Shown here piece by piece: positions 33,567 to 44,334 of a stretch of 64,000 nucleotides of DNA. A program made the translations under genes and the position numbers. Below the pieces are notes generated by a model, which made no database searches, was not told where the DNA came from, and saw nothing but the letters and a program-made list of their open reading frames with translations. Origin of the DNA: Rhineura floridana (lineage: Eukaryota; Chordata; Lepidosauria; Squamata; Rhineuridae); contig NC_084482.1 of assembly GCF_030035675.1 (NCBI RefSeq), forward strand, positions 231,293,943-231,357,942. The letters run 5' to 3'. The stretch's first letter is position 1. Every line of letters starts with the position of its first letter.

Positions 33567-34095
33567 TGTTGTTGTGTGTGTTTGTGTGCTTAAATTTAGT
33601 TTAAAGCACCACAGCAGCAGAGTAACAGCAGATGTTGAAATGCGAGGTGCCAGAGTGTGCGTGCGTTTGCCTAAGAAAGCAGACTTTTACCCTGCAACAG
33701 CATCACTGGGACTTGAGACTTAGTAAATTAAGAAAAGCTACTTTATTTGTAGAAATACATAGTAGATAGAAAGGCATACTTAGTTCTAACTAACTAGCTA
33801 AGTTGGAGGCGGAATGCCCAGGTGCGGGAGTTGGCCTCATGCTTGGAGAGAGCAGAGACAAAGGGATGTCTCCTCTCTCACGGACAGCCAGAGAAGAATG
33901 GAATCGAAAGGGCGGAAGGAGGAGGGGCAGATAAGATTCCCTAAGAAGTCACAGTCTAGTGACAGAAGGAAGTCAGTCAGAGCATCACAGGTAAAGGTAA
34001 TCCAGCCCATCCATCTGGAGGACCGTAACTCTATCTCCCTTCTGGAACATAAACAAAAGAACAAAACAGGGCTTGCTCTTGCCCCACTTCCAACA
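33567..34095 (-). mobile_element. Solo LTR (TGTTGGAAG family)
   Basis: A 529-base LTR. On the - strand it starts TGTTGGAAGTGGGGCAAGAG and ends in ACAACA. Five-base flanks ctgcc and ctgct agree at four positions, compatible with an old target duplication. AATAAA is near 33,742 on the - strand. No internal element sequence is attached. Fossil. Confidence 0.7.
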
Positions 34096-34209
34096 CTGCT
34101 GTCCCCTTCCTGTGCTGCATGTGAGATGCCCCGGTCATCCACTTTGGAAAGCAAGAGGCTGGAGTAGATATGGGGGGTGGGACTGGTCTGATCCAGCAGA
34201 GCCCTGCTG

Positions 34210-34355
34210 GGAAGGGCCTCAGTGGCTCCGCAGAAGAGCATCTGCCTTGCATGGAGAAGCCTCGGTTCAATCCCTGATGGGATCTCCAGGTACAGTTGGG
34301 AAAGACCCCGCTTGAAACCCCGGAGAACTGCTGCCGGTCTGTGGAGACAGTATAA
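34210..34355 (+). repeat. tRNA-derived SINE
   Basis: A-box-like cctcagtggctccgcagaag, gcatctgccttgcatggaga, B-box cggttcaatccct, gggatctccaggtacag, and tail gctgccggtctgtggagaca. Runs directly into an L2 fragment. Confidence 0.65.
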
Positions 34356-34800
34356 AGCCTTACCCGGCTTGGGACCACAATACCTGACGGAATGCCTCTC
34401 CTGACACGAACCCACCCATACTCTCAACATCAAAGGCTCTCCCCTGGGTGCCTCCTCCGAGGGTAGCTGGTAGGATGGCAACAAGGGAGAGGGCCTTCTC
34501 AGTGGTGGCCCCCAAATTATGGAATGTACTTCCTGACAAAGTGTGCCTGGTGCCAACACTGTTATCTTTTCGGCACCAGGTCAAGACTTTCCTCTTCTCC
34601 CAGGCATTCTAACAGCATGTGCTGAGCTCTGACCACAGGTCTTTTACCTGGTTTATCTGTGCTGCGTCGTTTGAAACTTTGTATGGTTTTTAAAATTGTA
34701 TGTTTGTTTGTAATGTTCATTGTTTTTAATTTTTGTAAACCATCCAGAGAGCTTTGGCTATGGGATAGCATATCAGTGAAATAAGTAAATAAATAAATAC
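34350..34800 (+). mobile_element. L2-group LINE 3' end
   Basis: Resembles the L2 ORF2 end (acccggcttgggaccacaat, ggagagggccttctcagtgg) and 3' UTR (ccatccagagagctttggct) finishing in (aaat) units. Non-coding because of stops. Confidence 0.6.
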
Positions 34801-35548
34801 TGAGTTAGATGTACCAACAACTTGACTCCCTATGTACCTATGCTTATACTTTTAACATGTTGGCATCTAAGTGAGCATTCTCCGAAATTGTCCTACATTA
34901 TTTATACATTTCCATCAGTGTATAGATGGTGCTTTGCCGTTTCACAGGCAAAACAGACAACTGGGAAAGGAAACTGATTCAGCTTCAAGGCTCTTCTTAA
35001 TGTTTTTATTAATGAGAAATGCACAGCGCAAGCCTGAGGAAAGGGACCCCACGACTGCAGCAAACTGTTGATGAGAAGGAGCAGAGCAGAGTCTTGGGGA
35101 GCAATTCCAACACGTGGCCTGCTGATGTTACGTGCACCAACTGGCACACTCTCAGTGATCTGACATTATTCTTATCATTAATCACTGGTTAGGTGCTTTA
35201 GCATGTCATACTATTTAGCGTATGTAATAATGTTATTTTAGTAATAATAATAATTTAATATTGCTAAAGCACCTAATTTGTCCAAGTGCCCTACAGATAT
35301 TAAACGTCCCTGCCTGCAGGCTCTAACAGGCACGATACTAAAGGAGAAAAGAAGGAGGAAGGCAGAGGAAAGCAAGTGTTAGAGCAGCTGTTCTTCTTCC
35401 TGCCAATGGGTGGGACCAGGCTGAACTTTCCTGGTCTTTGCTGTGATGTTCATCCTGGGAGTCAAGAGGTGCAGCCTCCCAGCGGCCCCTGGTCCATCTC
35501 TTGGCTGACGGCAGAGGCCAGAGCGTGGCACTCTCCAGCTCTGTGGGC
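34801..35548. other. Intergenic stretch, no gene seen
   Basis: AT-rich sequence with a short SINE-tail remnant at its left end. No repeat of clear family and no plausible exon recognised. Confidence 0.35.
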
Positions 35549-36698
35549 CCAGAATCTTCGTCCCCACACGTAGGGGCACAACTTGTTCAGTCCCCACACG
35601 ACCGCTAGGCACTCCTTATGGACCGACGAATAGTTTTTCTCCCTCGGCGTCAGCTTGCGACTCAGGTACGCCACTGGGTGTCTGGTGCCTTCTCTCTCCT
35701 GTAGCAAGATGACTCCCAGCGCGAGGTCCGACGGATCTGTAGCCACGATGAATGGTTGCTCATAGTCTGGTGCTATTAATATGGGTCCTTGGCACAAGGC
35801 TTGCTTCAGCAGATCAAAAGCCTTCTGACATTCATCCGTCCATACCACACGCTCAGAACACTTCTTCTTGGTCAATTCATGCAAGGGGGTTGCTATTTCC
35901 CCAAAATTTCTCACAAACTTCCTATAAAATCCAGCCACACCCAGAAATGCCCTTACTTGTTTTTTGGTTAAGGGGATCGGCCACGCTTGTATTGCCTCCA
36001 CCTTGCTCCATAAGGGGGTGATTTTCCCACTCCCCACCTTATGTCCTAAATAGATTACTTCCTTTAGTCCAAACTGGCATTTCTTAGCTTTTATTGTGAG
36101 GCCTGCTTTTCTTTTTTTTTTTTTCAATAATTTTTATTCAAATTTTCATAAAACATACAAGACGAAATCATAAAACATTCAAAAACAAAAAACAAAATCA
36201 AAAATAGTTAAACAAAAAAAAAAAATAAAAATAAAAATAAAAATAAAAATAAAAAATAAAGAGTAAAATATTGACTTCCCATTTGTCAAAGATCAGATCA
36301 GTTATAAGTCTATAATATATAACAATCCTGTCTCTTAAGTCATATTATAAAATCACTTTCCTCCAATAGTTATCTTACTTAATCATCAAATCTCATAAAC
36401 ATTACTTTATTCTTTCCACAAAAAGTCAAAGAGAGGTTTCAATTCTTTAAGAAATATATCTATCAATTTTTTTTTCCAGATAAGCATATCGATTAATCCA
36501 TCTCATTACTAATTATGATAATCTTATTGTCATAACCATAGTCAAAATAAACATTTCAATTGATCCATCACATCAGAATCTGTTAGGTTCAGTAATTTCA
36601 GTAGCCATTGTTCTATTATCCCTATTAGTTCCATTTTCCATCTTCCATCTTCAGTAGTCTTGTTAAGTCCAGTAATTTCAGTATCCAATCTTCCATTA

Positions 36699-37505
36699 TC
36701 AGTATTCCATAATAATCTTGCTGTCAAAGCCATAGTCATATAGTAAGAGTCTGATGGGAATTACCTCTATCCCAAATATTTTCTTGCCATCCATTCTAAA
36801 TAGGTTGCTGAAATACTGCTGTAAAATCATATCTCTATTCTTTTTTTCAAAATACACTGGGTCATCTCTTGAAAGTTTTTCCATTGTCACATGGCTGCAG
36901 TTAATTCCATAGATTTTCTCTATATTGGGCTCCATCACGTCATTCCAGTCCAGAAGATTATCCATGCCATTGATAACTTTATCTCTAGAATCTTCATTAA
37001 TTTCTTCAGAGATAACATTGAGTTCCAAACAATAGATTTTATTTCTAAAGTCCATAGACTCCAAATCTTTTTCCTGTTCCACGTTTGTTCCAATCTCCGG
37101 GGTCTCCTCTCTCACAGGGACCCCTATTCCAGTCTCCAGGGTCTCCTCTCTCACAGGGACCCCTGTTCCAGTCTCCAGGGTCTCCTCTCTCACAAGGACC
37201 CCTATGTCTTTAATCTCCTGTGTCTCCAAACAATAGATTTTATTTCTAAAGTCCATAGACTCCAAATCTTTTTCCTGTTCCACGTTTGTTCCAATCTCCG
37301 GGGTCTCCTCTCTCACAGGGACCCCTTCCAGGGTCACCTCTCTCACAGGGACCCCTATATCTTTAATCTCCTGCGTCATTTTACTCAATTCAATTTTCAA
37401 CTCCTTACAACCCTGTCGCAGGTTTTGTTTCGTTATCTCAATCTCATCCATTATTTTCTGAAACATAGTTATTTCCAGATTCTCAGCCACTTTCTTAATT
37501 GCCAT
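36699..37505 (-). CDS. L1 ORF1-like protein, element copy B
   Basis: A 268-residue frame beginning MAIKKVAENLEITMFQ, parallel to copy A. After a coiled-coil-like start it has an expanded middle with several copies of a unit like GVPVREETLE. An RNA-recognition-like part follows (YCLELNVISEEINEDSR, DDPVYFEKKNRDMILQQ, MDGKKIFGIEVIPIRLL). It ends at a stop after DYGFDSKIIMEY; the L1 ORF1 carboxyl domain does not seem to be present. The 9 residues upstream of this Met are also open, but copy A supports this start. Confidence 0.6.
   Translation of the reverse strand: MAIKKVAENLEITMFQKIMDEIEITKQNLRQGCKELKIELSKMTQEIKDIGVPVREVTLEGVPVREETPEIGTNVEQEKDLESMDFRNKIYCLETQEIKDIGVLVREETLETGTGVPVREETLETGIGVPVREETPEIGTNVEQEKDLESMDFRNKIYCLELNVISEEINEDSRDKVINGMDNLLDWNDVMEPNIEKIYGINCSHVTMEKLSRDDPVYFEKKNRDMILQQYFSNLFRMDGKKIFGIEVIPIRLLLYDYGFDSKIIMEY
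37025..37326. repeat. Internal tandem duplication in element copy B
   Basis: The 101 bases at 37,025-37,125 recur without any difference I can see at 37,226-37,326. Between and beside them are several shorter units of about 36 bases built on ggtctcctctctcacaggga. Reading frame is kept. Confidence 0.85.
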
Positions 37506-40179
37506 TTTAAAAGAAAAATATAGGAAAACCACTTCTTATTTCAGCAACAATTGGGTTAATACTCCAAACTTGGTGACATCACAGTATAAACAGAGCAGAC
37601 AGCCTTATCTCTCCATAGTTACGTAAACAAAATGCAGTTCCCAGGATCGAAACAATTAATGGCAGTCGTCAGAAAACAGATTCGTCAAAATAAAATAGAC
37701 CAAAAAGAGAGTAGTCTCAGACAATATAATATTCTTCAAAATAAAAATCTGGAATAGAAATCCCTCTTCTGTGTATATCTTTAGAATGCAAATCCAGGAC
37801 AGCTTTTTGCAACAAAAACAGAGATAAGCTATTAATTAGTGCGTAGCAGAGAGAAGTTATGGCTCCCCAGTGAGATGTCAAAAACCGATCAATCTGGCAA
37901 ATCTCTTTTAAACAGCAACAATTTAAATCAAGTAAAAGAAAAATATAGAAAGAAGGGTGCTTGCCTGTTAGTGCGTTCTCTCTTAGAAGATAAGGTGAAC
38001 GTTCGCTTTATCAGATAGAGCTTGCTGTTGAAAATCCGTCCCACCTTCGTCGGCTGGACCTCGTCCCATAAATTAATGAGATCTGGTCGCCCCAACAAAA
38101 ATAGGCTTTGAGGTTAATCTCTTCGTTTCTCCCTACCCGGGAGAAGTTTAATCAGTCAAAAAAAAAGAAAAAACTGACTGATATATCTGAATAAGCTTCT
38201 TTTGAGGCAGGAGCCCGTCTCAAAAGCAGGCACAGGCTAAGTCACCCTTCCCGGAAGTCGTGAGGCCTGCTTTTCTTAAGGCCTCCAATACTGTTGTCAG
38301 GTGTTGGACATGCTCAGGCACCGACTTGCTAAAAATGGCCACGTCATCGATATAGGCCACTGCAAAATCTGACATGCCTCGCAACACAGTATTGATTAGC
38401 CTCTGAAATGAACTTGGTGAGTTCCTTAGTCCCATGGGTAAGGTCACAAACTCATATAACCCATCTGGTGTACTGAAGGCAGTTTTGGCTCTGGATTGCT
38501 CGTCTAGTTCCATTTGCCAAAATCCTTTACAGAGATCTAGTGTAGAGATAATGGTTGCTGCCCCTAATAACTCTAACATTGCGTCTACCCTAGGCATAGG
38601 ATACGCATCTGGGACAGTAATTTTATTGATTAGCCGATAATCAATGCAAAACCTTGTCGTTCCATCTTTTTTCGGAACCAGGACAATACTTGAGGCCCAG
38701 GGACTGATGGATTCCCTGATCACTCCTAATTCCAGCATATCTTCCACCTCCTTTTTGATCTCATTCAAAACTTTCCCATTCACACGGTACGGAACAGATC
38801 TGATTGGGGCATGATCTCCAGTATCAATGGAATGTATAACTATACTGGTTCGGCCAGGTTTGTTGCTAAAGAGTTTCCTATAGGTTTTCAAAACTCTCAG
38901 AATCTCCTCTTTTACTTCCTCCTTCACCTCCTCTGACCATTCCACTTGATCTACCCCTCCTTTGTCTTTGCTTTCCTGTACCAAATCTGGAAGTTCAGAC
39001 CCACTTCCCTCAGGGAATAAGGTAATTTGCAACACCTTTGCATCCCTGGTATGGTAAGGCTTTAACATATTTACATGAACCACTTTGCTTTTGTTTAATT
39101 GGTCTGTGGTGATTACATATGTCACTGTGTCAAGCCTTTCTCTGATGGTATATGGTCCTTCCCAGTTAGCCTGTAATTTGTCATGTTTCCTGGGTATGAA
39201 CGCCATAACCATATCTCCCACATCATACACACGTTCTCTGGCTGTTCTGTCATACCAGTAACGTTGCTTCTCCTGTGCATGACACAATTTCTTTTTCACC
39301 ACCTCCATCACTGATGTTAATTTATTGCGGAATTCCAATACAAAATCTACTACAGATGTTTTGTACTCTCCCAGGGTTCCTTCCCATGAATTTTTTAATA
39401 GTTCCAAAGGTCCCCTCACTTTTCTAGTAAACATGAGTTCAAAGGGTGAGAAGCCTGTTGACTCCTGAGGGACTTCTCTGTATGCAAACAAGAAGCATCC
39501 CAAACGTTCATCCCAGTCTTGTGGGTGATCTTGAACATAGCTTCTGATCATGCCCTTCAAAACTCCATTGAATCTCTCTGTTAACCCATTAGTGGCGGGA
39601 TGGTAAGTAGTGGTCTTTAGATGTTTTAGACCACAACATTTCCACATACATTGCATCACTTCTCCCATGAATACACTGCCTTGATCCGTCAGCACTTCAT
39701 GAGGGAAACCCAGCCTCATAAAGATTTTTAATAAAGCCTCTGCCACTACAGGGGCTTCCACGGATCTTAGTGCTTCTGCGTCTGGGTACCTGGTGGCAAA
39801 ATCCACCACCACCAATAGATATTTCTTGCCATGCCTTGTGGGTTTGGAAAAAGGGCCCACCAAATCTATTCCCACTCTATAAAAGGGTTGTCCAATTATA
39901 GGAAGGGGCTTTAAGGGTGCCTTAGTCTTTACTCCACTTTTCCCCACCTTTTGGCATATTCCACAAGATAGACAATGTTGTTTTACATCTTTGGAGATGT
40001 TTGGCCAATAATAGTGTGCAGCCAATCTCCTCTTGGTCTTTTTTATTCCCAGATGTCCTGCACATGGGACATCGTGGGCTTCCTCTAGCAATCAGGCAGT
40101 CTATCTCTGAGTCCTCGAGGGTGAGTGCTGCCCCCTCTGGGCCGGCCTGATGCAGCCGCCGTAGCGGTTCTGCTTTCCT

Positions 40180-41140
40180 TCCTTGGAGAGAGGAAGAGGG
40201 CAGATTAGCGGGACGGGATTACATCCGCGGTTGCCCACCTCCAGTCATTCTGCGCCAGCTGCTGCTGCTGGTGAGTCCGTCTCCGTGTTCTGGCAGGCTC
40301 AAAAGTGCGCCCACTCAAAAGTTTGCAGCCTCCTAGCCTTGGCGAAAAAAAGAATAAAAATGCCGCCCCCCCCGGAGCCTACCGGAACACGGAGACGGGA
40401 CTCACCAGCAGCAGCAGCGGGAACAAACTCCTTCGCCGAGCAACCCGGAGCAGATCGGCCCTCTCCCGCCGCCCCAGCAAGCCTACTCGGCAGGATCGCT
40501 AGGAGTCGGTGGGTGCACCGCCTCGCTGCCCCGTGCAGATGATCTCACTTCACCCGACGGGTCTCCAAGAGCCCCGCCCCACTCTCGCATCAGCCCCGGG
40601 AGAGTTTCAAGGCGTGCGTCGCGCTGGGCGACTCGCCCCGCCTCTCGTGCCCTCCCCCCCATTTGTTTTGCTGGGGCGGTGGAGCGTTTTCCGGGCTCGG
40701 AGCAGCTTTTCGCCGGCTCGGCGGGATCTTCTGCCGCATGGCCGGGTCGGTTGGCTTCTTGGCCGCCTTCCATTCCGGGCCCTGCCGGCTGCCTGCCCCC
40801 TTTGTCCGCGAAGGGCTGGCGCTGACGGGGCTTCCTCTCTGCGGCGTTTGTGGCCGCCCAGGCGCTTCGCAGGCGGCCTCCCAGAGGATCGCGGCCTAAC
40901 CGACGGGCTGGCGTCGCCTTGCCTTGCTCTCCCGGGCCGGGCTACCGGCGTGCGCACTGCAGACGATCCCCCCGTTTCTGGCTCTTCTCTCCTGGCGAGG
41001 CATTTCCAGGCCTCCTGCGCTCTCCTCTTCTGTGCCCCTTTTCAGCGTGGGAGCCCCCTTCGGCGTCGCCTTTTTGCTGTGCGATAGACCCGTGGGAGCC
41101 GCAGGTGCTGCGGGTCTTTTCCATGAGAGGCTGAACGGCA
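40180..41140. other. CpG island without a recognisable gene
   Basis: Dense CpG and GC-rich DNA directly right of the Gypsy fragment. Several open frames exist on both strands but none shows a known domain or a consistent splice pattern. It contains the hairpin at 40.26-40.42 kb. Could be a promoter of an unseen transcript. Confidence 0.5.
40257..40420. repeat. Long inverted repeat (hairpin)
   Basis: Arms of about 45 bases at 40,257-40,300 and 40,375-40,420, each built on gctgctgctggtgagtcc and gtctccgtgtt followed by aggctc, are reverse complements with only a few differences. A loop of about 74 bases contains agaataaaaatgccg. Confidence 0.8.
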
Positions 41141-41176
41141 ACAAGGCGGCTTAATACAAATATACGCGCTGGTACA

Positions 41177-41282
41177 ACACCCTTCCCCAGCGTGGTGCCC
41201 TCCAGATGTTTTGGACTACAACACAGGGCTGATGGGAGTTAGAGTCCAAAATCTCTGGAGGGCACCAGGTTAGGGAAGGCTG
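41177..41282. mobile_element. Palindromic MITE-like repeat
   Basis: ggtgccctccagatgttttg on the left faces its complement (ctctggagggcacc) on the right, with gggctgatgggagtt in the middle. Same type as at 3.7 and 33.2 kb. Edges approximate. Confidence 0.55.
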
Positions 41283-41694
41283 CTCTATGCTGTGCATTTT
41301 TGTTTTTCTGGCTGCATCACTGTGGAACTGTAAATAAAATGCCAGTGATGACCTTCTACACAGCAACGGAATCCTTTCATTTCCTGGCAGGAATTTGGCG
41401 ATTTTATCAGGGGTCCAGCGGGCAGATGTCCAGCAGATGTCTTTCTCACTTGGAGATGTGAAGGCAGGAAAATCTGGGCTGGATTTCTGGCTGTCATTTA
41501 GGCCTGTCAGAGAGGGAAAATGGTAAGTCCACTAGTTGTAGTTTCTGGGTGGGGCGGAGACCTCTGTGGCACAGTTATCTTCTGGCTGGTGAAGGTTCTC
41601 AGAGTGGGAATGCAGTTGCACTTGCCGAAGAGCTAGTCTTTTATTATAAGAGAAAGGGAAGCTGTGCATGCCTGGAGATTACTTAGGGATTTTA

Positions 41695-41930
41695 CTTAGG
41701 GGTCATTATAAGAGCCTGCTGGATCAGGCCAATGGTCCATCCAGCATCCGGTTCTCACAGCGGCTGTCCAGATGCCAGAGATCCGATCAGCGGAGTGGCA
41801 GAGCGACTGTTTGGCACACTGACGGTTCACCTGGAAGCCTGCAGAGTCCCTCTGGTCAGTGTAGCCAGTATGAAGCTAAATAGCTGAATGGGTCCGAGTC
41901 TGGCCTGGTCTAAGGCAGCTTCTTGTGTCT
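41695..41930 (+). repeat. Interspersed repeat plus tRNA-derived SINE
   Basis: The left part has gagcctgctggatcaggcca, a common reptile repeat text also seen near 16.2, 19.4, 42.9 and 51.6 kb. From 41,785 a SINE body with cagtgtagccagtatgaagc and ggtctaaggcagcttcttgt follows. Confidence 0.5.
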
Positions 41931-42339
41931 TACCCACTGCCATGCTGTTTGTTTATCTGACCCAGCATGACTTACTCGGACTGGCTGTAGCTCTCCAGGG
42001 TCTTCAAGAGGCCGCGGAGGATGCCAGGGCTGGGGACCTTCTGGGTGTAACGCACCTGCGCTGCCCTGGAGCTGGGGCCTCCCCACCATGAAAGGCATTG
42101 CCCCCCCTTCCCACACCAGGGGCAGAACTGTTTCCTCCAAAGGCATTTTAGGGACTTAAGTACAAAGGTCCCAAAAATAAAAAAGAACATTCTTTATTGG
42201 ATCCAGAATCCCCTGATATACCATCTATGGTGTATACACCAATCCTGACCTTCCACCTTGGCAAGAAAGTCAACTTTGGCATCTCATTCTCCCCTTGATT
42301 TTTCTGATAGTTTGCGGACAAGATCCTCTATGCCCTCGC

Positions 42340-42794
42340 TGTTGTGGTGTAAATTTGTAGATATTAGTAGAGATCAACGGTCTGAAAAGCATGTGTGCCA
42401 GTGTGTGCATTTACCTAAGAAAGCAGGCTTTTATCCTGCATTGAGATCACTGAGACTTAAGACTTAGTAAAATAAGAAAAACTACTTTATTTATAGAAAT
42501 ACATAGTAGATAGAAAGGAATACCTAGTTCTAACTAAGTTGGAGGCACAATGCCCAGGCTTGGGAATTGCCCTCATGGCTAGGAGAGAGAGCAGAGACAA
42601 AGGCATCCTCTCAGTCAAAGAAGAGAAGAGACGGCGGAAGGAAGAGGGGCAGATAAGCTTCCCTGAGCATCTCAGTTAGGCAGAGAACAGCACAGGTAAA
42701 GGTAGCCAAGCCTATCCATCTGGAGGACCCAAACTCCCTTCTGGAACATAAACAAAAGAACAAAACAGGAGTTGCTCTTGCCCCACTTCCAACA
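42340..42794 (-). mobile_element. Solo LTR (TGTTGGAAG family)
   Basis: A 455-base LTR; the - strand starts TGTTGGAAGTGGGGCAAGAG and ends near ACAACA. Five-base flanks ctcgc and ctccc agree at four positions. Very similar to the copy at 33.6 kb over the U3 and R-like parts. Fossil. Confidence 0.7.
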
Positions 42795-43065
42795 CTCCCT
42801 GCATCTGATACCACACTCTACCTGGCACTTTCAGGTGTGTGTGGGGGAGTCTGTGAGAGCATCAGAAGAGCCCTGAAGCGGCTGGATGAGGCCAAAGGGG
42901 CCCCCAGCTGGTCCAAAAGGCTGTTCTCACAGTGGCCAACCAGAGGCCTCTTCTGGGATGCCCACAAGCAACACATGAGTGCAACAGCGTTCTCTAGAGA
43001 TGGGGGGGGCATCCAATGAAGACAGACAAAAGAAAGTCCTTTGCATAGCACATAGTTTAACTATT

Positions 43066-43830
43066 TATTTATTTCTAATATTTCTATCCCACCCTTCTAC
43101 CCTATAATAGGGCACTCAGGGCGGCTTACAATAAAATCAAACATGTACATAATAAAATTGTACACAATAAAGTTTATAAAAACATTAAAATAAATTAAAA
43201 TACATAAATGCAATTAAAATACATAAAATGAAATATATATATATATATATAGACACACACATATATAGGAAGTGGTAGTGATGGGACTACAGAGATAAAA
43301 ATTAACATAAAATTAACAAAACCAGTGTCAGGCTCTACCCTCCATCTCTCCCAAAGGCTTTTCAGATCGTTTTCAGAAGTCTCCAGAAAACCATCAGGGA
43401 GGGAGCAAAGCGGGCTTCTTGGGGCAGGGTATTCCGAAGCTTGGGGGCCACAGCTGAAAAGGCTCTCTCCCACGTGCCTGTCAAACACCTTTCATTCCAG
43501 GCATGCAGAGGAGACCAGAGGCAGATGATCTTAAATCCCAGGCAGGTACATATGGGCGTAAATGGTCCCTCAGATACATTGGTCCAAGGCCGTTTAGGGC
43601 TTTAAAGGTCAGAACCAGCACTTTGAATTGGGCCTGGAAACAAACTGGGAGCCAGTGGAGTTGAAAAAGCACAGGTAATATGCTCCCCTTGCCATGTTCC
43701 AATTAACATTCTGGCTGCTGCATTTTGAACCAACTGTAATTTCTGAACCGTTTTCAAAGGCAGCCCCACATAGAGTGTGTTACAGTAGTCAAGCCTCAAT
43801 GTCTCCAATGCATGTGTCACTGTGGCCTAT
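43066..43830 (-). mobile_element. L2-group LINE, 3' part
   Basis: On the - strand: LRLDYCNTLYVGLPLKTVQK and KLQLVQNAAARMLIG near 43.75-43.81 kb, LHWLPVCFQAQFKVLVLTF near 43.6 kb, then a 3' UTR toward 43.07 kb. Frames are interrupted. A TA/CA microsatellite lies at about 43,232-43,266. Confidence 0.7.
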
Positions 43831-44334
43831 GGAAGAGGCAGTGACGGCCACCGACTTGGAGGCTTTCACTAGGCAGATTCATGGAGGACGGGGCTATAGC
43901 AGTGAATGCCTCAGAAGAACACCAGTTGGTGGGAATGGCCCATGGGGACAGGCTGCTGTGGACTTGGGTCCTGCTTGCCTCTGAGCTTCCCTCTGGGGCA
44001 TCTGGCTGGCCAGTGGTGAGGAAGAGGCTGCTGGGCGAGGCCATCTCGGTGGGCTTCTTTGGCCTGCTCCAGCTGGCCCCCACTGGCGCTTCCCAGCAAG
44101 TCCAGTGACGTCACAACACAGCCAGCCATCCTGGCCAGCAGCCCACAAGAGCGGCGTCCTCCTCCCTATTCTGGGCAGAAGCAGCTGGGCTGCACAGGAG
44201 ACGCACCAGCCCATCTGCCCCCTGCCTGGTTAGGATCGCTCTGCCAGGCTGGCCCCTTTGCTTGTATTAATAGGGTCACTGTTGCCCGCTCGCCCACCTT
44301 GCACGGCATTGCACCAGAGCGCAGAAGGGGAGGG

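Larger units (their letters stand above)
36114..38259 (-). mobile_element. ORF1-only L1-derived element (HAL1-like), copy B
   Basis: A 2,146-base insertion with perfect 18-base flanking repeats (36096-36113 and 38260-38277). On the - strand it starts GACTTCCGG, has about 750 bases of leader, one ORF1-like frame, a 3' region matching copy A (including a CTCTTTGACTTTTTGTGG stretch), an A-rich (aaaat) tract and a final A-run. The - strand insertion site reads CCTT/AAGAAAA, close to the L1 endonuclease consensus TT/AAAA. No ORF2 enzyme domains. Both ends match copy A, so the short form was itself copied. It is younger than the Gypsy fragment it splits. Confidence 0.75.
35549..40091 (-). mobile_element. 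Gmr1-like Ty3/Gypsy fragment with nested L1-like element
   Basis: Internal fragment of the same retrotransposon family as at 23.4 kb, in the opposite direction and without LTRs. Parts on the - strand: integrase (about 40.09-39.0 kb) with zinc-finger region, GIDLVGPF, LTDQGS and GLTERFNG catalytic-core motifs; reverse transcriptase (about 38.8-38.28 kb, continuing beyond the insertion at about 36.09 kb) with YIDDVAI; and part of RNase H (about 35.8-35.55 kb). Integrase precedes reverse transcriptase. An L1-like element (36,114-38,259) is inserted into it. Otherwise nearly identical to the 23.4 kb relative. Broken fossil with at least three large breaks, relatively young. Confidence 0.8.

Noticed and set aside
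43232-43266. Short-unit repeats checked as a CRISPR-like array
   Set aside because: Simple TA/CA microsatellite; no spaced direct repeats, and the DNA is vertebrate.
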